Of a DNA stretch of 39,754 nucleotides, positions 32,405-39,754 are shown one piece after another. The notes under the pieces are model-generated. The model did no database searches, was not told the origin of the DNA, and worked only from the letters and a program-made list of their open reading frames with translations. The stretch lies in assembly GCA_016649905.1 (NCBI GenBank), contig JAENWU010000011.1:1-39754 (forward strand). Reading direction: 5' to 3'. The translations under genes were made by a program, and so were the position numbers. The DNA comes from Thermoleophilia bacterium. Lineage in GTDB: Bacteria; Actinomycetota; Thermoleophilia; Solirubrobacterales; 70-9. The number at the start of each line of letters is the position of its first letter. Positions within the stretch are counted from its first letter, which is position 1.

Positions 32405-33169
32405 CTAGGTGGAGGGCTCAGCCACCCCACCAGTTGCTCGTTTTCGGTCGAATACCTTTGCGAGCAAGATACTCAACTCAAAGAGAACAAGCAGGGGGAC
32501 CAGCTCGATCAGCATCGAGATCGGGTCGACTCCCGGCAGCGCGGCGGCGAGGACCGCCAGCGCCAGGTAGGCGTAGCGGCGGTTCTTGGTGATCTGCTCG
32601 ACCTTGACGATCCCCAGCGTGGTCACCGCCAGGATCGCCAGCGGCATCTGGAAGACGAGGCCGCCGGCGAGCATCGTCATCGCGAAGAAGCTGTAGTAGT
32701 CCTTGGCTCGGACCTGGATGTTGAACTGGGCGTCGTTGAAGTTGAGGAGGAAGTTGACCGCGGCCGGCATCACCACGAAATAAGAGAAGGCGATCCCGGC
32801 CAGAAAGAGGACCGGGAACAGCAGCAGGATCGGCAGCACGGTCTTGCGCTCGGAGTCGCTGAACGCCGGCAGCACGTAGGCGTAAAGCTGGTAGAGCAGC
32901 ACCGGCATCGCCAGGATCACGGCGCCGTAGGCGGCGACAGTGATCGTCGTCGTGAACGGCTCGGTCACCCCGAAGGTGATCAGCTTCTTGTGGTCGCCCG
33001 GCAGCGGGCCGCCGGCGATTTCGAGCAGCAGGTTGTTCTGCCAGAAGCAGAGCGCCAGGGCGACACCGAAGACGACGGCGCAAAGGACGATGCGGCTGCG
33101 CAGCTCGTCGAGGTGCTCGACCAGACTGAGCTGGTCCTCGTGGGAGATCGCCCTTACGCGGCGGGCCAT
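32405..33169 (-). CDS. tatC: Twin-arginine translocase subunit TatC
   Basis: A 254-residue TatC with six membrane segments. The signal-peptide-binding N-terminus is SLVEHLDELRSRI (about 13-25). The following helices include VVFGVALALCFWQNNLLLEI, AVILAMPVLLYQLYAYVLPAF and LPILLLFPVLFLAGIAFSYF. It recognises RR signal peptides and works with TatA in the cytoplasmic membrane. The ATG at 33167-33169 has GAGGCCGAGG before it; upstream in-frame sequence overlaps tatA and is not TatC-like. It lies ten bases after tatA. A likely client in this window is the Rieske protein. Confidence 0.94.
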   Translation of the reverse strand: MARRVRAISHEDQLSLVEHLDELRSRIVLCAVVFGVALALCFWQNNLLLEIAGGPLPGDHKKLITFGVTEPFTTTITVAAYGAVILAMPVLLYQLYAYVLPAFSDSERKTVLPILLLFPVLFLAGIAFSYFVVMPAAVNFLLNFNDAQFNIQVRAKDYYSFFAMTMLAGGLVFQMPLAILAVTTLGIVKVEQITKNRRYAYLALAVLAAALPGVDPISMLIELVPLLVLFELSILLAKVFDRKRATGGVAEPST

Positions 33170-33179
33170 CGCCTCGGCC

Positions 33180-33452
33180 TCAGCCGCGTTTGTCGGGGGT
33201 GACCTCGGACTCGGCGGGCTCGACGGGAGTGGTCGTCGCCGAGGCGCTGAGCGCTTTGACGTCGTCGTCGGGGTCGTCCTCGTCGTCGTCATCGTCGCGC
33301 TTGTCGCCGGTGATCGTCTCTTTGAACTCGCGGATGCCCCGGCCGAGGCTGCTGCCGAGCTCCGGCAGGCGTTTCGGGCCGAAGACAATCAAGGCGATGA
33401 TGAGGACGATGATGATCTCGAGGGGGCCGATATTTCCGGGCATTTGACCCAT
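33180..33452 (-). CDS. tatA: Sec-independent translocase TatA
   Basis: A 90-residue TatA/E-type protein: IGPLEIIIVLIIALIVFGPK (membrane helix and hinge FGPKRLPELG), then the amphipathic helix SSLGRGIREFKETITGDK and an acidic tail (DDDDDEDDPDDD). It forms the variable pore of the Tat system. The start may be this ATG or the one three codons later. First gene of the leftward tatA-tatC-helical-protein group; the 131-base divergent gap to the zinc-ribbon gene should hold both promoters. Confidence 0.93.
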   Translation of the reverse strand: MGQMPGNIGPLEIIIVLIIALIVFGPKRLPELGSSLGRGIREFKETITGDKRDDDDDEDDPDDDVKALSASATTTPVEPAESEVTPDKRG

Positions 33453-33583
33453 GGTAACGGGGCGCAGGGGCGGCCGGATCAGCCTCGGACCAGCTTTTAG
33501 ATACTCGTTAGTGGGGTTTTGTGGGGCTCGCGTCGAAAGATTACGGATCAAGTCCGCCTTAAAGGTGTTCGATAAGTAGGGAC

Positions 33584-33916
33584 ATGAGAGAGCCAGCCAG
33601 CGACAAGACCAAGCAGCGCAAGGACCTGCACATCTGCCCCGAGTGCCGCTCGGACCTGGTCCAACCGACCTTCTGGGAGCAGGCTGGCGACCGCACCCAC
33701 TGGCGGGTCTGGCGGCGCTGCCCGGAGTGCGAGTGGTTCTGCCAGGGCGTTCACGGCGAGGACGCGATCGACGCCTTCGACGAGCAGCTCGACCTCGGCG
33801 CCCACGAACTGGCCGATGAGCTGCGAGCGCTCGAGCACGCCAACATGTCCGACATGGCCGACGCTTTCGCCGCCGCCCTCGCCGCCGATCTAATCGGCGC
33901 CGACGATTTCACGTAA
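33584..33916 (+). CDS. Small zinc-ribbon protein
   Basis: A 110-residue protein. CPEC at 18-21 and CPEC at 46-49, with a further Cys53, form a probable zinc ribbon. The acidic C-terminal helices (DAFDEQLDLGAHELADELRA) resemble a partner-binding tail. The ATG at 33584 follows TAGGG. Divergent from tatA and followed by a hairpin that begins at its stop codon. No specific family recognised; it may be a regulatory or nucleic-acid-associated protein. Confidence 0.72.
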   Translation: MREPASDKTKQRKDLHICPECRSDLVQPTFWEQAGDRTHWRVWRRCPECEWFCQGVHGEDAIDAFDEQLDLGAHELADELRALEHANMSDMADAFAAALAADLIGADDFT

Positions 33917-33952
33917 CCGAAGTTGTCCCCCCTGGGAGGGGGAAAGTTCGGT
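33916..33952. terminator. Two-part hairpin after the zinc-ribbon gene
   Basis: ACCGAA (33916-33921) pairs with TTCGGT (33947-33952), and TCCCCC (33926-33931) with GGGGGA (33938-33943), separated by a small internal loop. It starts at the TAA stop and could end the transcript before the SDR gene. There is no T-run. Confidence 0.5.
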
Positions 33953-33990
33953 CACGCATGCCGGCGAACGTGGGTGGGTAGCGTTGGGGT

Positions 33991-34752
33991 ATGAGCAAGC
34001 TCGACGGCACGGTGGCGCTGGTGACTGGCGCCACCAGCGGTATCGGGGCGGCAACCGCGCGGACGCTGGCCGACCATGGCGCGAGCGTGGCGATCCTTGG
34101 ACGCCGGGCTGAGCGGCTCGACGACCTTGCTGGTGAGCTCGAGTCCAACGGCGCCAGGGCGCTGACGATCGAGGCCGACGTAACCGACCGCGAGCAGGCC
34201 GAGGCCGCCGTTGCGCGGACGGTCGCCGCGCTCGGCCGGCTCGACATCCTCGTCAACAACGCCGGCGTGATGTTGCTGGGGCCGGCCGTCGACGCCCCGG
34301 TCGAGGAATGGCAGCAGATGGTCGAGGTCAACGTGCTCGGCCTCCTCTACACCGCCCGAGCGGCGATCCCGCATCTGCTCGACGCCGCCGCCGGGGATCC
34401 CCGGCAGGTCGCCGACATGGTCAACATCTCCTCCGTCGCCGGCCGCGTCGCCCGCTCGGGGAGCGGCGTCTACAACGCCACCAAGTTCGCTGTCGGCGCC
34501 TTCAGCGAGTCGCTGCGCCAGGAGCTGACCGAGCGCCAGGTGCGGATCTCGCTGGTCGAGCCCGGCGCCGTCGCAACCGAGCTGACCGACCACCTCCGCG
34601 ACGGAGTCCGCGACGAGGTCAAGGGCCGCTTCGCCGACATCGACATCCTCGAGGCGGAGGACATCGCCGACGCGATCGCCTACATCGTCACCCGGCCCCG
34701 CCACGTCGCCATCAACGAGATCCTGGTGCGGCCGACCCAGCAGCAGGGTTAG
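33991..34752 (+). CDS. SDR-family oxidoreductase
   Basis: A 253-residue classical short-chain dehydrogenase/reductase. The cofactor loop is TGATSGIG (12-19); LGRRAER after beta-2 suggests NADP(H). NNAGV is at 89-93, and the catalytic set Ser148, Tyr161, Lys165 lies in NISSVAGRV and YNATK. The pattern resembles YdfG/serine-3-dehydrogenase-like enzymes, but the substrate is unknown. ATG with GGGG upstream. Stands alone, convergent with the polyprenyl synthase. Confidence 0.9.
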   Translation: MSKLDGTVALVTGATSGIGAATARTLADHGASVAILGRRAERLDDLAGELESNGARALTIEADVTDREQAEAAVARTVAALGRLDILVNNAGVMLLGPAVDAPVEEWQQMVEVNVLGLLYTARAAIPHLLDAAAGDPRQVADMVNISSVAGRVARSGSGVYNATKFAVGAFSESLRQELTERQVRISLVEPGAVATELTDHLRDGVRDEVKGRFADIDILEAEDIADAIAYIVTRPRHVAINEILVRPTQQQG

Positions 34753-34800
34753 ACCGGAAGCAGCTATCTCTCAAGGTAGGCGTCTTCCGAGAGCGGAGGT

Positions 34801-34825
34801 GGTGCTCGGCCGAAGGACGAGTGCC
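34801..34825. terminator. Hairpin between convergent SDR and prenyl synthase genes
   Basis: GGTGCTCG and CGAGTGCC can form an 8-bp stem (two G-U pairs) with a 9-base loop in the rightward transcript. It sits in the 83-base convergent gap. Weak evidence; no T-run. Confidence 0.3.
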
Positions 34826-34835
34826 CCTGCTCCAC

Positions 34836-35801
34836 TCAGCTGTAGCGCTGGACGACCCCGTCAGCCACCAGCCCCAGCAGCTGCCGCTGCTCCGGCTCAA
34901 AGTCAGCGGCTTCCAACTCGCGCTTGCCGGCGGCGACCATCTCCAGGGCCCGGCTCCTGACCCGCTCGAGGGCGCCGGTGGCGGCGATCCGTTCGCAGAG
35001 CGCCTCCGCAGCGGCGGCGTCGAGGCCGTGGAGGTCGACCTCGCGGATGCCGGGGTCGCTGGCGGCGGCCTCGATCAGCGGCAGGGTGACGGTGCCGTCG
35101 AGGAGGTCGGTGCCGCTGGCCTTGCCGGTCCGCTCCGGCGGGCCGGTGACGTCGAGGACGTCGTCGAGCAGCTGGAAGGCGAGGCCGACTTCGGCGCCGA
35201 AGGTGCGCAGGTGTGGATCGTCGCGGCCGAGCAGGCAGGCGCACTCGAACAGCCGCGCCGTCTTCAGCCGGCAGCGCTGCAGGTAGCGCGCCTCGCCGAT
35301 CTCGAGGTCGAAGGCGTCGTGGCGCTGGGCGAGCTCGCCGCGGGCGAGCGCGACCGCGGCGTCGGCCAGCAGCGCCACCGAGCGGCTGTCGCCGCCCGCG
35401 GCGAGCAACCCGAAGGCGCGCGAGAACAGCAGGTCACCGGCGGCTTCGGCGCGGGCACGGCCGGAGGTGGCCGCGACGGTTGGGTGGCCGCGGCGCAGCG
35501 GCGCCTCGTCGAGGACGTCGTCGTGGACCAACGTCGCCATGTGGATCAGCTCGATCGCGGTGGCGGCCCGGATCGCCGCCTCGCCGCCCGCCTCGCCGGC
35601 GCAGAGCAGGACCAGCATCGGCCGCAGCCGCTTGCCGCCCGCCGCCAGGGTCGCGGCGGCATCCTCGCCCAGGACCGCGCCGTGCTCGGCGATCGCGCCG
35701 CGCAGGCCGTCCTCAACTTCACCCAGGCGCGCCGGCAACCAGCGGCTGGAGGCGTCGAGCACCGCCGTCACTGGCGGCGGCACGGCCGAGCGCCGGGTCA
35801 T
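34836..35801 (-). CDS. Polyprenyl diphosphate synthase (menaquinone side chain)
   Basis: A 321-residue trans-isoprenyl diphosphate synthase. GGKRLRP (55-61) binds diphosphate. The first aspartate-rich motif is DDVLD (94-98) and the second DDVLD (213-217), in LAFQLLDDVLDVTG. It would extend an allylic diphosphate with isopentenyl diphosphate to make the quinone tail. Its start is one base after the menG stop, so the pair are coupled, which supports a menaquinone role over carotenoids. Chain length cannot be set reliably from sequence. Confidence 0.88.
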   Translation of the reverse strand: MTRRSAVPPPVTAVLDASSRWLPARLGEVEDGLRGAIAEHGAVLGEDAAATLAAGGKRLRPMLVLLCAGEAGGEAAIRAATAIELIHMATLVHDDVLDEAPLRRGHPTVAATSGRARAEAAGDLLFSRAFGLLAAGGDSRSVALLADAAVALARGELAQRHDAFDLEIGEARYLQRCRLKTARLFECACLLGRDDPHLRTFGAEVGLAFQLLDDVLDVTGPPERTGKASGTDLLDGTVTLPLIEAAASDPGIREVDLHGLDAAAAEALCERIAATGALERVRSRALEMVAAGKRELEAADFEPEQRQLLGLVADGVVQRYS

Positions 35802-35802
35802 C

Positions 35803-36528
35803 TCAGGCGCGGGCGCCGCTGTGGATCGCGATGATCCCGCCCGCCAGCACCGTGTACCGGATCTGCTCGAACCCGGCCCGGCCCATCTTCTCGGCGAGGC
35901 CGCGCGGCGAGGGGAAGCTGCGGACCGACTCGGGCAGGTAGGAGTAGGCCTCGGAATCGCCGGAGAAGGCCCCCAGCAGGGGCACGATCCGATCGAACCA
36001 GAGCGAGTAGAAGAGCGAGAGCGGCGGCCGGGTCGGCTGGGTGATCTCGAGGATCACGGCGCGGCCGCCGGGTTTCAGCACCCGCGCCATCTCCCGCAGG
36101 CCGCGGTCGAGATCGGCAAGGTTGCGGACGCCGAAGCCGACGGTGACGGCGTCGAAGCGCTCGCCGTCGTAGGGCAGCTCCAGCGCGTCGGCCCACTCGA
36201 AGCGGACCCCGGAGGCGCCCCGCGCGTCCGCCTTCTCGCGGGCGAGGTCGAGCATCGGCTCGGAGAAGTCGCAGCCGACCACGTTGCCGCCCGGCGCCGC
36301 CCGGCCGGCCAGCTCGAGCGCGAGGTCGCCGGTACCGCAGCAGATGTCCAGCGCCGAGTCCCCCGGGCCCAGTCCAGCCCGCTGCGCGGCCCGCTCGCGC
36401 CAGCGATGGTGCAGCCCCGCCGTCATCACCGAGTTGAGCGCGTCGTAGCGCCCCGCGACCTGGTCGAACATGCGGTTGACCTGGTCCGCGAAGTCGGGGG
36501 ACTGGCGGTTGTCGTTAATCGTGTCCAT
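35803..36528 (-). CDS. menG: Demethylmenaquinone methyltransferase (MenG/UbiE)
   Basis: A 241-residue SAM-dependent C-methyltransferase. The UbiE signature FDQVAGRYDALN is at 21-32, the SAM-binding DICCGTGDL at 61-69, and the second family motif in GFGVRNLADLDRGLREM with RVLKPGG. Catalyses the last methylation of menaquinone. It lies downstream of the QcrABC genes that oxidise the product quinol, separated by a 107-base structured gap, and is followed directly by the prenyl synthase. The ATG has a poor ribosome binding site. Confidence 0.92.
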   Translation of the reverse strand: MDTINDNRQSPDFADQVNRMFDQVAGRYDALNSVMTAGLHHRWRERAAQRAGLGPGDSALDICCGTGDLALELAGRAAPGGNVVGCDFSEPMLDLAREKADARGASGVRFEWADALELPYDGERFDAVTVGFGVRNLADLDRGLREMARVLKPGGRAVILEITQPTRPPLSLFYSLWFDRIVPLLGAFSGDSEAYSYLPESVRSFPSPRGLAEKMGRAGFEQIRYTVLAGGIIAIHSGARA

Positions 36529-36540
36529 CGGTCGGCTGAG

Positions 36541-36631
36541 TCAAGCAGGTCGGGGGACGCAGGTTGAGCGGTGCCGCGAGCGTAGCGGAGCTACGTGAGC
36601 AAACCGCGATGCCGAGGACTCCGAGATGCGC
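36541..36631 (-). repeat. Structured intergenic repeat core, copy B
   Basis: Same ordered blocks as 387-458, with the same orientation relative to the downstream gene: GCGCATCTC, GTCCTCGG, GGTTTGC, hairpin, CCTGCGTCC, CTGCTTG. Here the hairpin is longer (about 36566-36606), with GCGGT...GTAGC arms. It lies between the qcrC stop and the menG start and may be a read-through or stability control point. Confidence 0.55.
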
Positions 36632-36635
36632 CGGC

Positions 36636-37337
36636 TCAGTCGAGCGAGGAGAGGAAATCAGAGAGCTCGTCGAGCTTTTTCTGAGGCAGGTCGCGGAAGG
36701 ACGGCATGATCCCTGGGCCGATTTCGACCGAGCGGATGATCGCCGCCCGCGGCACTCGCGAGGCGATGTGGGTCAGGTCAGGTCCGGGACCGTGGTTGCC
36801 GTTCTCACCGATCTTGTGGCAGGCGAGGCAGCCGGCGCCGGCGACGACCTCTTTACCGGCCTCGTACTGCGGCGCCACTTCCATGTCGATCTCGGTCGGC
36901 GAGCCGCTGGTGGCGCCGAGGAAAGTCAGGTAGCCCATCGCGATGATCGTGAAGATCCCGGCGGTGGTGGCGATCGGGCGGCGCTCGGGGCGGCGCTCGG
37001 CGCCGCGGTCATAGAACGGCAGCAACAGCAGCAGGACCATGCAGATGGTCGGGATCCCGATCGTCGCGATCGGGACCAGCTCCGGCGGTTTGATCACGCG
37101 CAGGACCTCGAAGAGGAAGAAGAAGTACCACTCGGGCCGCGGCACGTAGGTGGTCGAGGTCGGGTCCGCCTTCGGGCCCTGCTCGGCACCGAGGATCACC
37201 GACATCGCGATGATCACGACGACGACGATCAGCGCCATCGCCGAGTCCTTCAGCACCGCGTAGGGGAAGAACGGCTTCCCTTTCTTCTTTAGAAGCTCGT
37301 ACTCCTCGAGGTACGCCTGCTTGTCCTGCGGCTTCAC
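36636..37337 (-). CDS. qcrC: Menaquinol:cytochrome c reductase, subunit IV-cytochrome c fusion (QcrC)
   Basis: A 233-residue fusion protein. The N-terminal part is the C-terminal half of cytochrome b, with PRPEWYFFFLFEVLR (the PEWY quinol-site motif at about 68-71) and three membrane helices. The C-terminal part is a single-heme cytochrome c: GCLACH (C170, C173, H174) with Met211 in GPGIMPSF as likely axial ligand. This split and fusion is that of Bacillus QcrC. The GTG overlaps the qcrB stop (GTGA); the long upstream frame is not conserved in character. Sends electrons from the b hemes and Rieske centre to oxidases. Confidence 0.9.
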   Translation of the reverse strand: MKPQDKQAYLEEYELLKKKGKPFFPYAVLKDSAMALIVVVVIIAMSVILGAEQGPKADPTSTTYVPRPEWYFFFLFEVLRVIKPPELVPIATIGIPTICMVLLLLLPFYDRGAERRPERRPIATTAGIFTIIAMGYLTFLGATSGSPTEIDMEVAPQYEAGKEVVAGAGCLACHKIGENGNHGPGPDLTHIASRVPRAAIIRSVEIGPGIMPSFRDLPQKKLDELSDFLSSLD

Positions 37338-38260
37338 GTCGCCGACGCTCCGTTGCTGGGCCCGGCGCCGTTGCCCTCGACCCCGGCGTCGAGCTCGGCG
37401 ACCGGGGTGGCGACCTTCGGCTTCTCGGCCCGCACCCACGGCGGCGCCGTGGTGCCGAGCTTGACCACGAGGTACATGTGGGCGCCGATCAGGGCGATGA
37501 TCGCCCCCGGCACCAGCAGCATGTGGATCGCGTAGAAGCGCGAGAGCGTGGTGGCGCCCAGCTCAGGGCCGGCGCGCAGGAAGTCGCTCAGGTAGGGACC
37601 GACGATCGGACCGGTGCCGTTGATGTTGATGCCGACGATCGAGGCCCAGAAGGAGCGCTGGTCGAAGGGCAGCAGGTAGCCGGTGAAGGCCATCGTCATC
37701 GTCAGGATCAGCAGCACCACGCCGATCACCCAGTTGAGCTCACGCGGGTACTTGTAGGCGCCGAAGAAGAAGGTCCGGCCCATGTGGAGGAAGATCAGGA
37801 TCACCATCACGCTCGATCCCCATTTGTGCATCCCGTGGACGAGGGCGCCGAGCGGGACCTCGTTGTTGATGTGGGAGATCGAGGCGTAGGCCTGGGTCGC
37901 CGAGGGCGTGTAGAACATCGCCAGGAAGACGCCGGTGACCGCCTGGACGATGAAGGCGAAGAGCGTCGCCGAGCCCAGCGTGTAGAACCAGTTGGTGCCT
38001 TTCGGGACCTTGCGGTAGAGCATCCCGGTGAGGAAGCCGGTGGCGCCGGTGCGCTGGTCGACCCAGGCGAGGACGTCGGCGGGGGCGTCTTTGGCTTTGT
38101 CGCCGAGCCGCTGGACGTCGGTCTGCCGCTCCGGCGGCGCGGTCTTGAGGTCGGCCGGCGCCTGGCCCTTGGGCAGGCCGCCGCGGCCCGGCTTGGCGGG
38201 TTTGCGCAGCGGCGCAGGGACGACGGAGTCCGGGATTTTGGGCAGGCGGAGTTTTGGCAT
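37334..38260 (-). CDS. qcrB: Cytochrome b subunit of menaquinol:cytochrome c reductase (QcrB)
   Basis: A 308-residue b6-type cytochrome b. Heme ligands His145 and His159 lie in MHKWGSSVMVILIFLHM, and His246 and His261 in IHMLLVPGAIIALIGAHM. The second pair is separated by 14 residues, as in b6 and Bacillus proteins, not 13 as in mitochondrial cytochrome b. An extra Pro/Lys-rich N-terminal segment of about 80 residues precedes the first helix. Its ATG shares one base with the qcrA stop. It works with the Rieske protein and QcrC in the cytoplasmic membrane. Confidence 0.92.
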   Translation of the reverse strand: MPKLRLPKIPDSVVPAPLRKPAKPGRGGLPKGQAPADLKTAPPERQTDVQRLGDKAKDAPADVLAWVDQRTGATGFLTGMLYRKVPKGTNWFYTLGSATLFAFIVQAVTGVFLAMFYTPSATQAYASISHINNEVPLGALVHGMHKWGSSVMVILIFLHMGRTFFFGAYKYPRELNWVIGVVLLILTMTMAFTGYLLPFDQRSFWASIVGININGTGPIVGPYLSDFLRAGPELGATTLSRFYAIHMLLVPGAIIALIGAHMYLVVKLGTTAPPWVRAEKPKVATPVAELDAGVEGNGAGPSNGASAT

Positions 38261-38937
38261 CAGGGCGGTGGGAAGGTAGACGGCCGCGGCGGGTAGAGGT
38301 ATTCCCAGATCCCGCCGGTGAACTCGCCGGGATCGCGGGCGCGGACCGGCTCCATCTGCGAGGTGACGCTGTAGCGCGGGCCGACCTCGACCTGGCCGTT
38401 GCGGACGCGGGTCTGGAACTGGTCGAGCGGGCGCACCGGCGGGCCGCCGATCCGCTTGCCCTGGAAGTCGTAGACGCCACCGTGGCAGGGGCAGATGAAG
38501 TTGCCGGCGGCCTCGACGAAGCGAACCGGGCAGCCGAGGTGGGCGCAGCGGTTGGAGACGGCGACGAACTTGCCGGCTTCTTCCTCCAGGTCCTCCGAGC
38601 TCATCCGCACGTAGGCGGTGGTCTTGCCGGCGTCGCCGACCCCCTCGGTCTCGGTGAAGACGACCTGGCGGTAGGTGTCTTCGACGAAATCGCTGGTCGG
38701 TCCGACCCCCTCCCAGCGCTCCTTGCCACGGTGGAAGATCGGGGCGACGGCGAAGCCGACGGCGGGCAGGATGATCGCGGCGCCGGCGAGGCCACCGAGG
38801 CCCTGGGCGGCGATCGTGAAAGCGCGCCGGCGAGTCATCGACTCGCCCTCAAAGTAGCCGGGAGGGTCGGGCTTCACCCGCTGCTGCTGGGGGGCCTCAT
38901 CGGCCCCGTTCATCTTGTCCGCGCTATCTGGTGCCAC
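38260..38937 (-). CDS. qcrA: Rieske iron-sulfur protein (QcrA), Tat-type signal
   Basis: A 225-residue Rieske protein. The signal anchor TRRRAFTIAAQGLGG (about 35-49), followed by a hydrophobic helix, is a likely Tat signal, fitting the tatA-tatC genes about 5 kb away. The [2Fe-2S] boxes are CAHLGC (C131, H133, C136) and CPCHGG (C149, C151, H152), with the C136-C151 disulfide expected. GTG start; the ATG nine codons in is equally possible. First of the qcrA-qcrB-qcrC order known from Bacillus. Confidence 0.92.
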   Translation of the reverse strand: MAPDSADKMNGADEAPQQQRVKPDPPGYFEGESMTRRRAFTIAAQGLGGLAGAAIILPAVGFAVAPIFHRGKERWEGVGPTSDFVEDTYRQVVFTETEGVGDAGKTTAYVRMSSEDLEEEAGKFVAVSNRCAHLGCPVRFVEAAGNFICPCHGGVYDFQGKRIGGPPVRPLDQFQTRVRNGQVEVGPRYSVTSQMEPVRARDPGEFTGGIWEYLYPPRPSTFPPP

Positions 38938-38988
38938 AGTCGATTCGGGTTCGGCTGGGGAGTCTATTGCGTTGGCGGAACGGCCGTG

Positions 38989-39414
38989 TCACCGGCCACC
39001 GATCTCCCGGGCGGCGTCCTGCCAGAGCTGCGGGACGCCCTCGGCGTGACCTTCGGCATGGAGCTGGGCGCAGCGGCTAATTAGGTCCGAGAGGACGGCC
39101 ACCGCGGCGGTGTCGCCGAGGCTGGCGAGGCGGCCGAGGCCGAGCGCGTAGAGGTAGTCGCCGGCGAGCAGGGCGAGGTCGGGGTCGTGGCCGGCGAGCA
39201 GGCGCGGCTCGCCGTAATGGAGCAGGTAGCCCTCGCGCACGGCCTCGACGACGAGCGCGTACTCACCGGGTGCGCTCGCGGCACGCGGGCCTCGAGCGGC
39301 TAGCGCGCCCAGTTTCGGCGCCGCGGCCGGGTCGACGACATGGGGGGAGATCGGCGTGTCCTCCTCGCGCAGCTGCGCGGCCAGTGCCCGCAGCGCATCC
39401 TCGGGGTTTTTCAA
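38989..39414 (-). CDS. Helical protein of unknown function between hemL and qcrA
   Basis: A 141-residue, Ala/Leu-rich, mostly helical protein. The central part, LLAGDYLYALGLGRLASLGD, then AAVAVLSDLISRCAQLHAEG, faintly recalls the all-helical small subunit of two-component prenyl synthases, but without enough similarity for a call. TTG start overlapping the hemL stop (TTGA), so translation is coupled to heme synthesis. Its position ahead of the Qcr genes suggests a role in heme or quinone supply or complex assembly; this is inference. Confidence 0.65.
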   Translation of the reverse strand: MKNPEDALRALAAQLREEDTPISPHVVDPAAAPKLGALAARGPRAASAPGEYALVVEAVREGYLLHYGEPRLLAGHDPDLALLAGDYLYALGLGRLASLGDTAAVAVLSDLISRCAQLHAEGHAEGVPQLWQDAAREIGGR

Positions 39415-39754
39415 GAGAGCGCCTCCTGGAGGGCCTCGGCGGCGGCTTCGAGGGTGCGGTCGACGGTGGCCTCGTCGTGGGCGAGCGAGACGAACCAGGC
39501 CTCGAACTGCGACGGCGGCGGGTAGACGCCGCGGTCGAGCAGCGCCCGGCAGAAGGCGGCGTGGGCCTCGGTGTCGCAGGCGCTGGCGATCGCGAAGTCG
39601 ACCACCGGCTCGAGGCTGAAGAACAGCGTCGTCAGGCCCGGCGCGGCGGCGACCTGCAGCGGCCGGTCGGCGGCCAGCGCCGCGAAGCCGGTGGCGAGGC
39701 GGTCGGTGAGCTGGCCGAGGCGCGCGTAGGCGTCGGCGTCGAGCTGGGCCAGGG
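39411..39754 (-). CDS. hemL: Glutamate-1-semialdehyde 2,1-aminomutase, C-terminal part
   Basis: The last 114 or so residues of a class III aminotransferase; the start lies beyond the window edge. The C-terminal domain reads LTTLFFSLEPVVDFAIASAC, then CRALLDRGVYPPPSQFEAWF and VSLAHDEATVDRTLEA. The GVYPPPSQFEA...S.AH block is the usual HemL ending. It makes 5-aminolevulinate for tetrapyrroles. Leftward and coupled to the next gene, so heme synthesis is grouped with cytochrome bc and menaquinone genes. Confidence 0.88.
   Translation of the reverse strand, partial: LAQLDADAYARLGQLTDRLATGFAALAADRPLQVAAAPGLTTLFFSLEPVVDFAIASACDTEAHAAFCRALLDRGVYPPPSQFEAWFVSLAHDEATVDRTLEAAAEALQEALS

Noticed and set aside
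1-39754. CRISPR array, insertion sequence or prophage
   Set aside because: No regularly spaced direct repeats, transposase, integrase or phage structural genes were found in any frame.

Overview
The window is chromosomal DNA of a very GC-rich actinobacterium. Thermoleophilia (Solirubrobacterales-like) is the best guess: there is a six-gene MCE operon, Gram-positive-type Tat genes, menaquinone synthesis, and a Bacillus-type QcrABC complex instead of the usual actinobacterial diheme QcrCAB. The lineage is inferred; there is no rRNA in the window.

Layout. (1) 1-10132, nitrogen and amine catabolism. A leftward operon encodes APC permease, glutamine-synthetase-like ligase, class I amidotransferase, aldehyde dehydrogenase and SDR (cut by the window edge). 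Divergent from it are a choline/ethanolamine-kinase-like protein and a DAO-GcvT flavoenzyme, followed by a convergent FadR-type regulator. The ligase-amidotransferase-ALDH-SDR order is that of gamma-glutamylation pathways for polyamines or ethanolamine. (2) 9926-15188, a patchy accessory region: a C-terminal gene fragment, a toxin-antitoxin-like pair, a frameshifted beta-helix exoprotein, a PucR regulator with a decayed duplicate tail, and two small exported proteins of unknown function. (3) 15318-31449, an envelope-transport locus. Six MCE genes are joined by ATGA overlaps and are divergent from a secreted-protein gene. An MmpL-type RND transporter is divergent from three further paralogues of that secreted protein. 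A Phd/RelE-type module sits between the two halves. (4) 31472-33916: tRNA-Lys(CUU), a membrane-anchored helical protein, tatC, tatA and a zinc-ribbon protein. (5) 33991-39754: an SDR, then a leftward group hemL, unknown gene, qcrA, qcrB, qcrC, menG and polyprenyl synthase (heme, menaquinone and menaquinol oxidation).

How the genes fit together. Tat would export the Rieske protein, which carries an RRR-type signal. The prenyl synthase and MenG would make the menaquinone that QcrABC oxidises. The MCE proteins and the RND pump are both lipid-transport families, and each is transcribed away from members of one secreted family with a fixed four-cysteine signature. I regard this locus as the best candidate for an undescribed system.

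The window also carries non-coding structure: a 23-bp inverted repeat (one mismatch) that would mask the SDR ribosome binding site, perfect inverted repeats at the end of one gene and inside another, and a conserved intergenic core present twice about 36 kb apart. Most long antisense reading frames here are artefacts of high GC and were not annotated.
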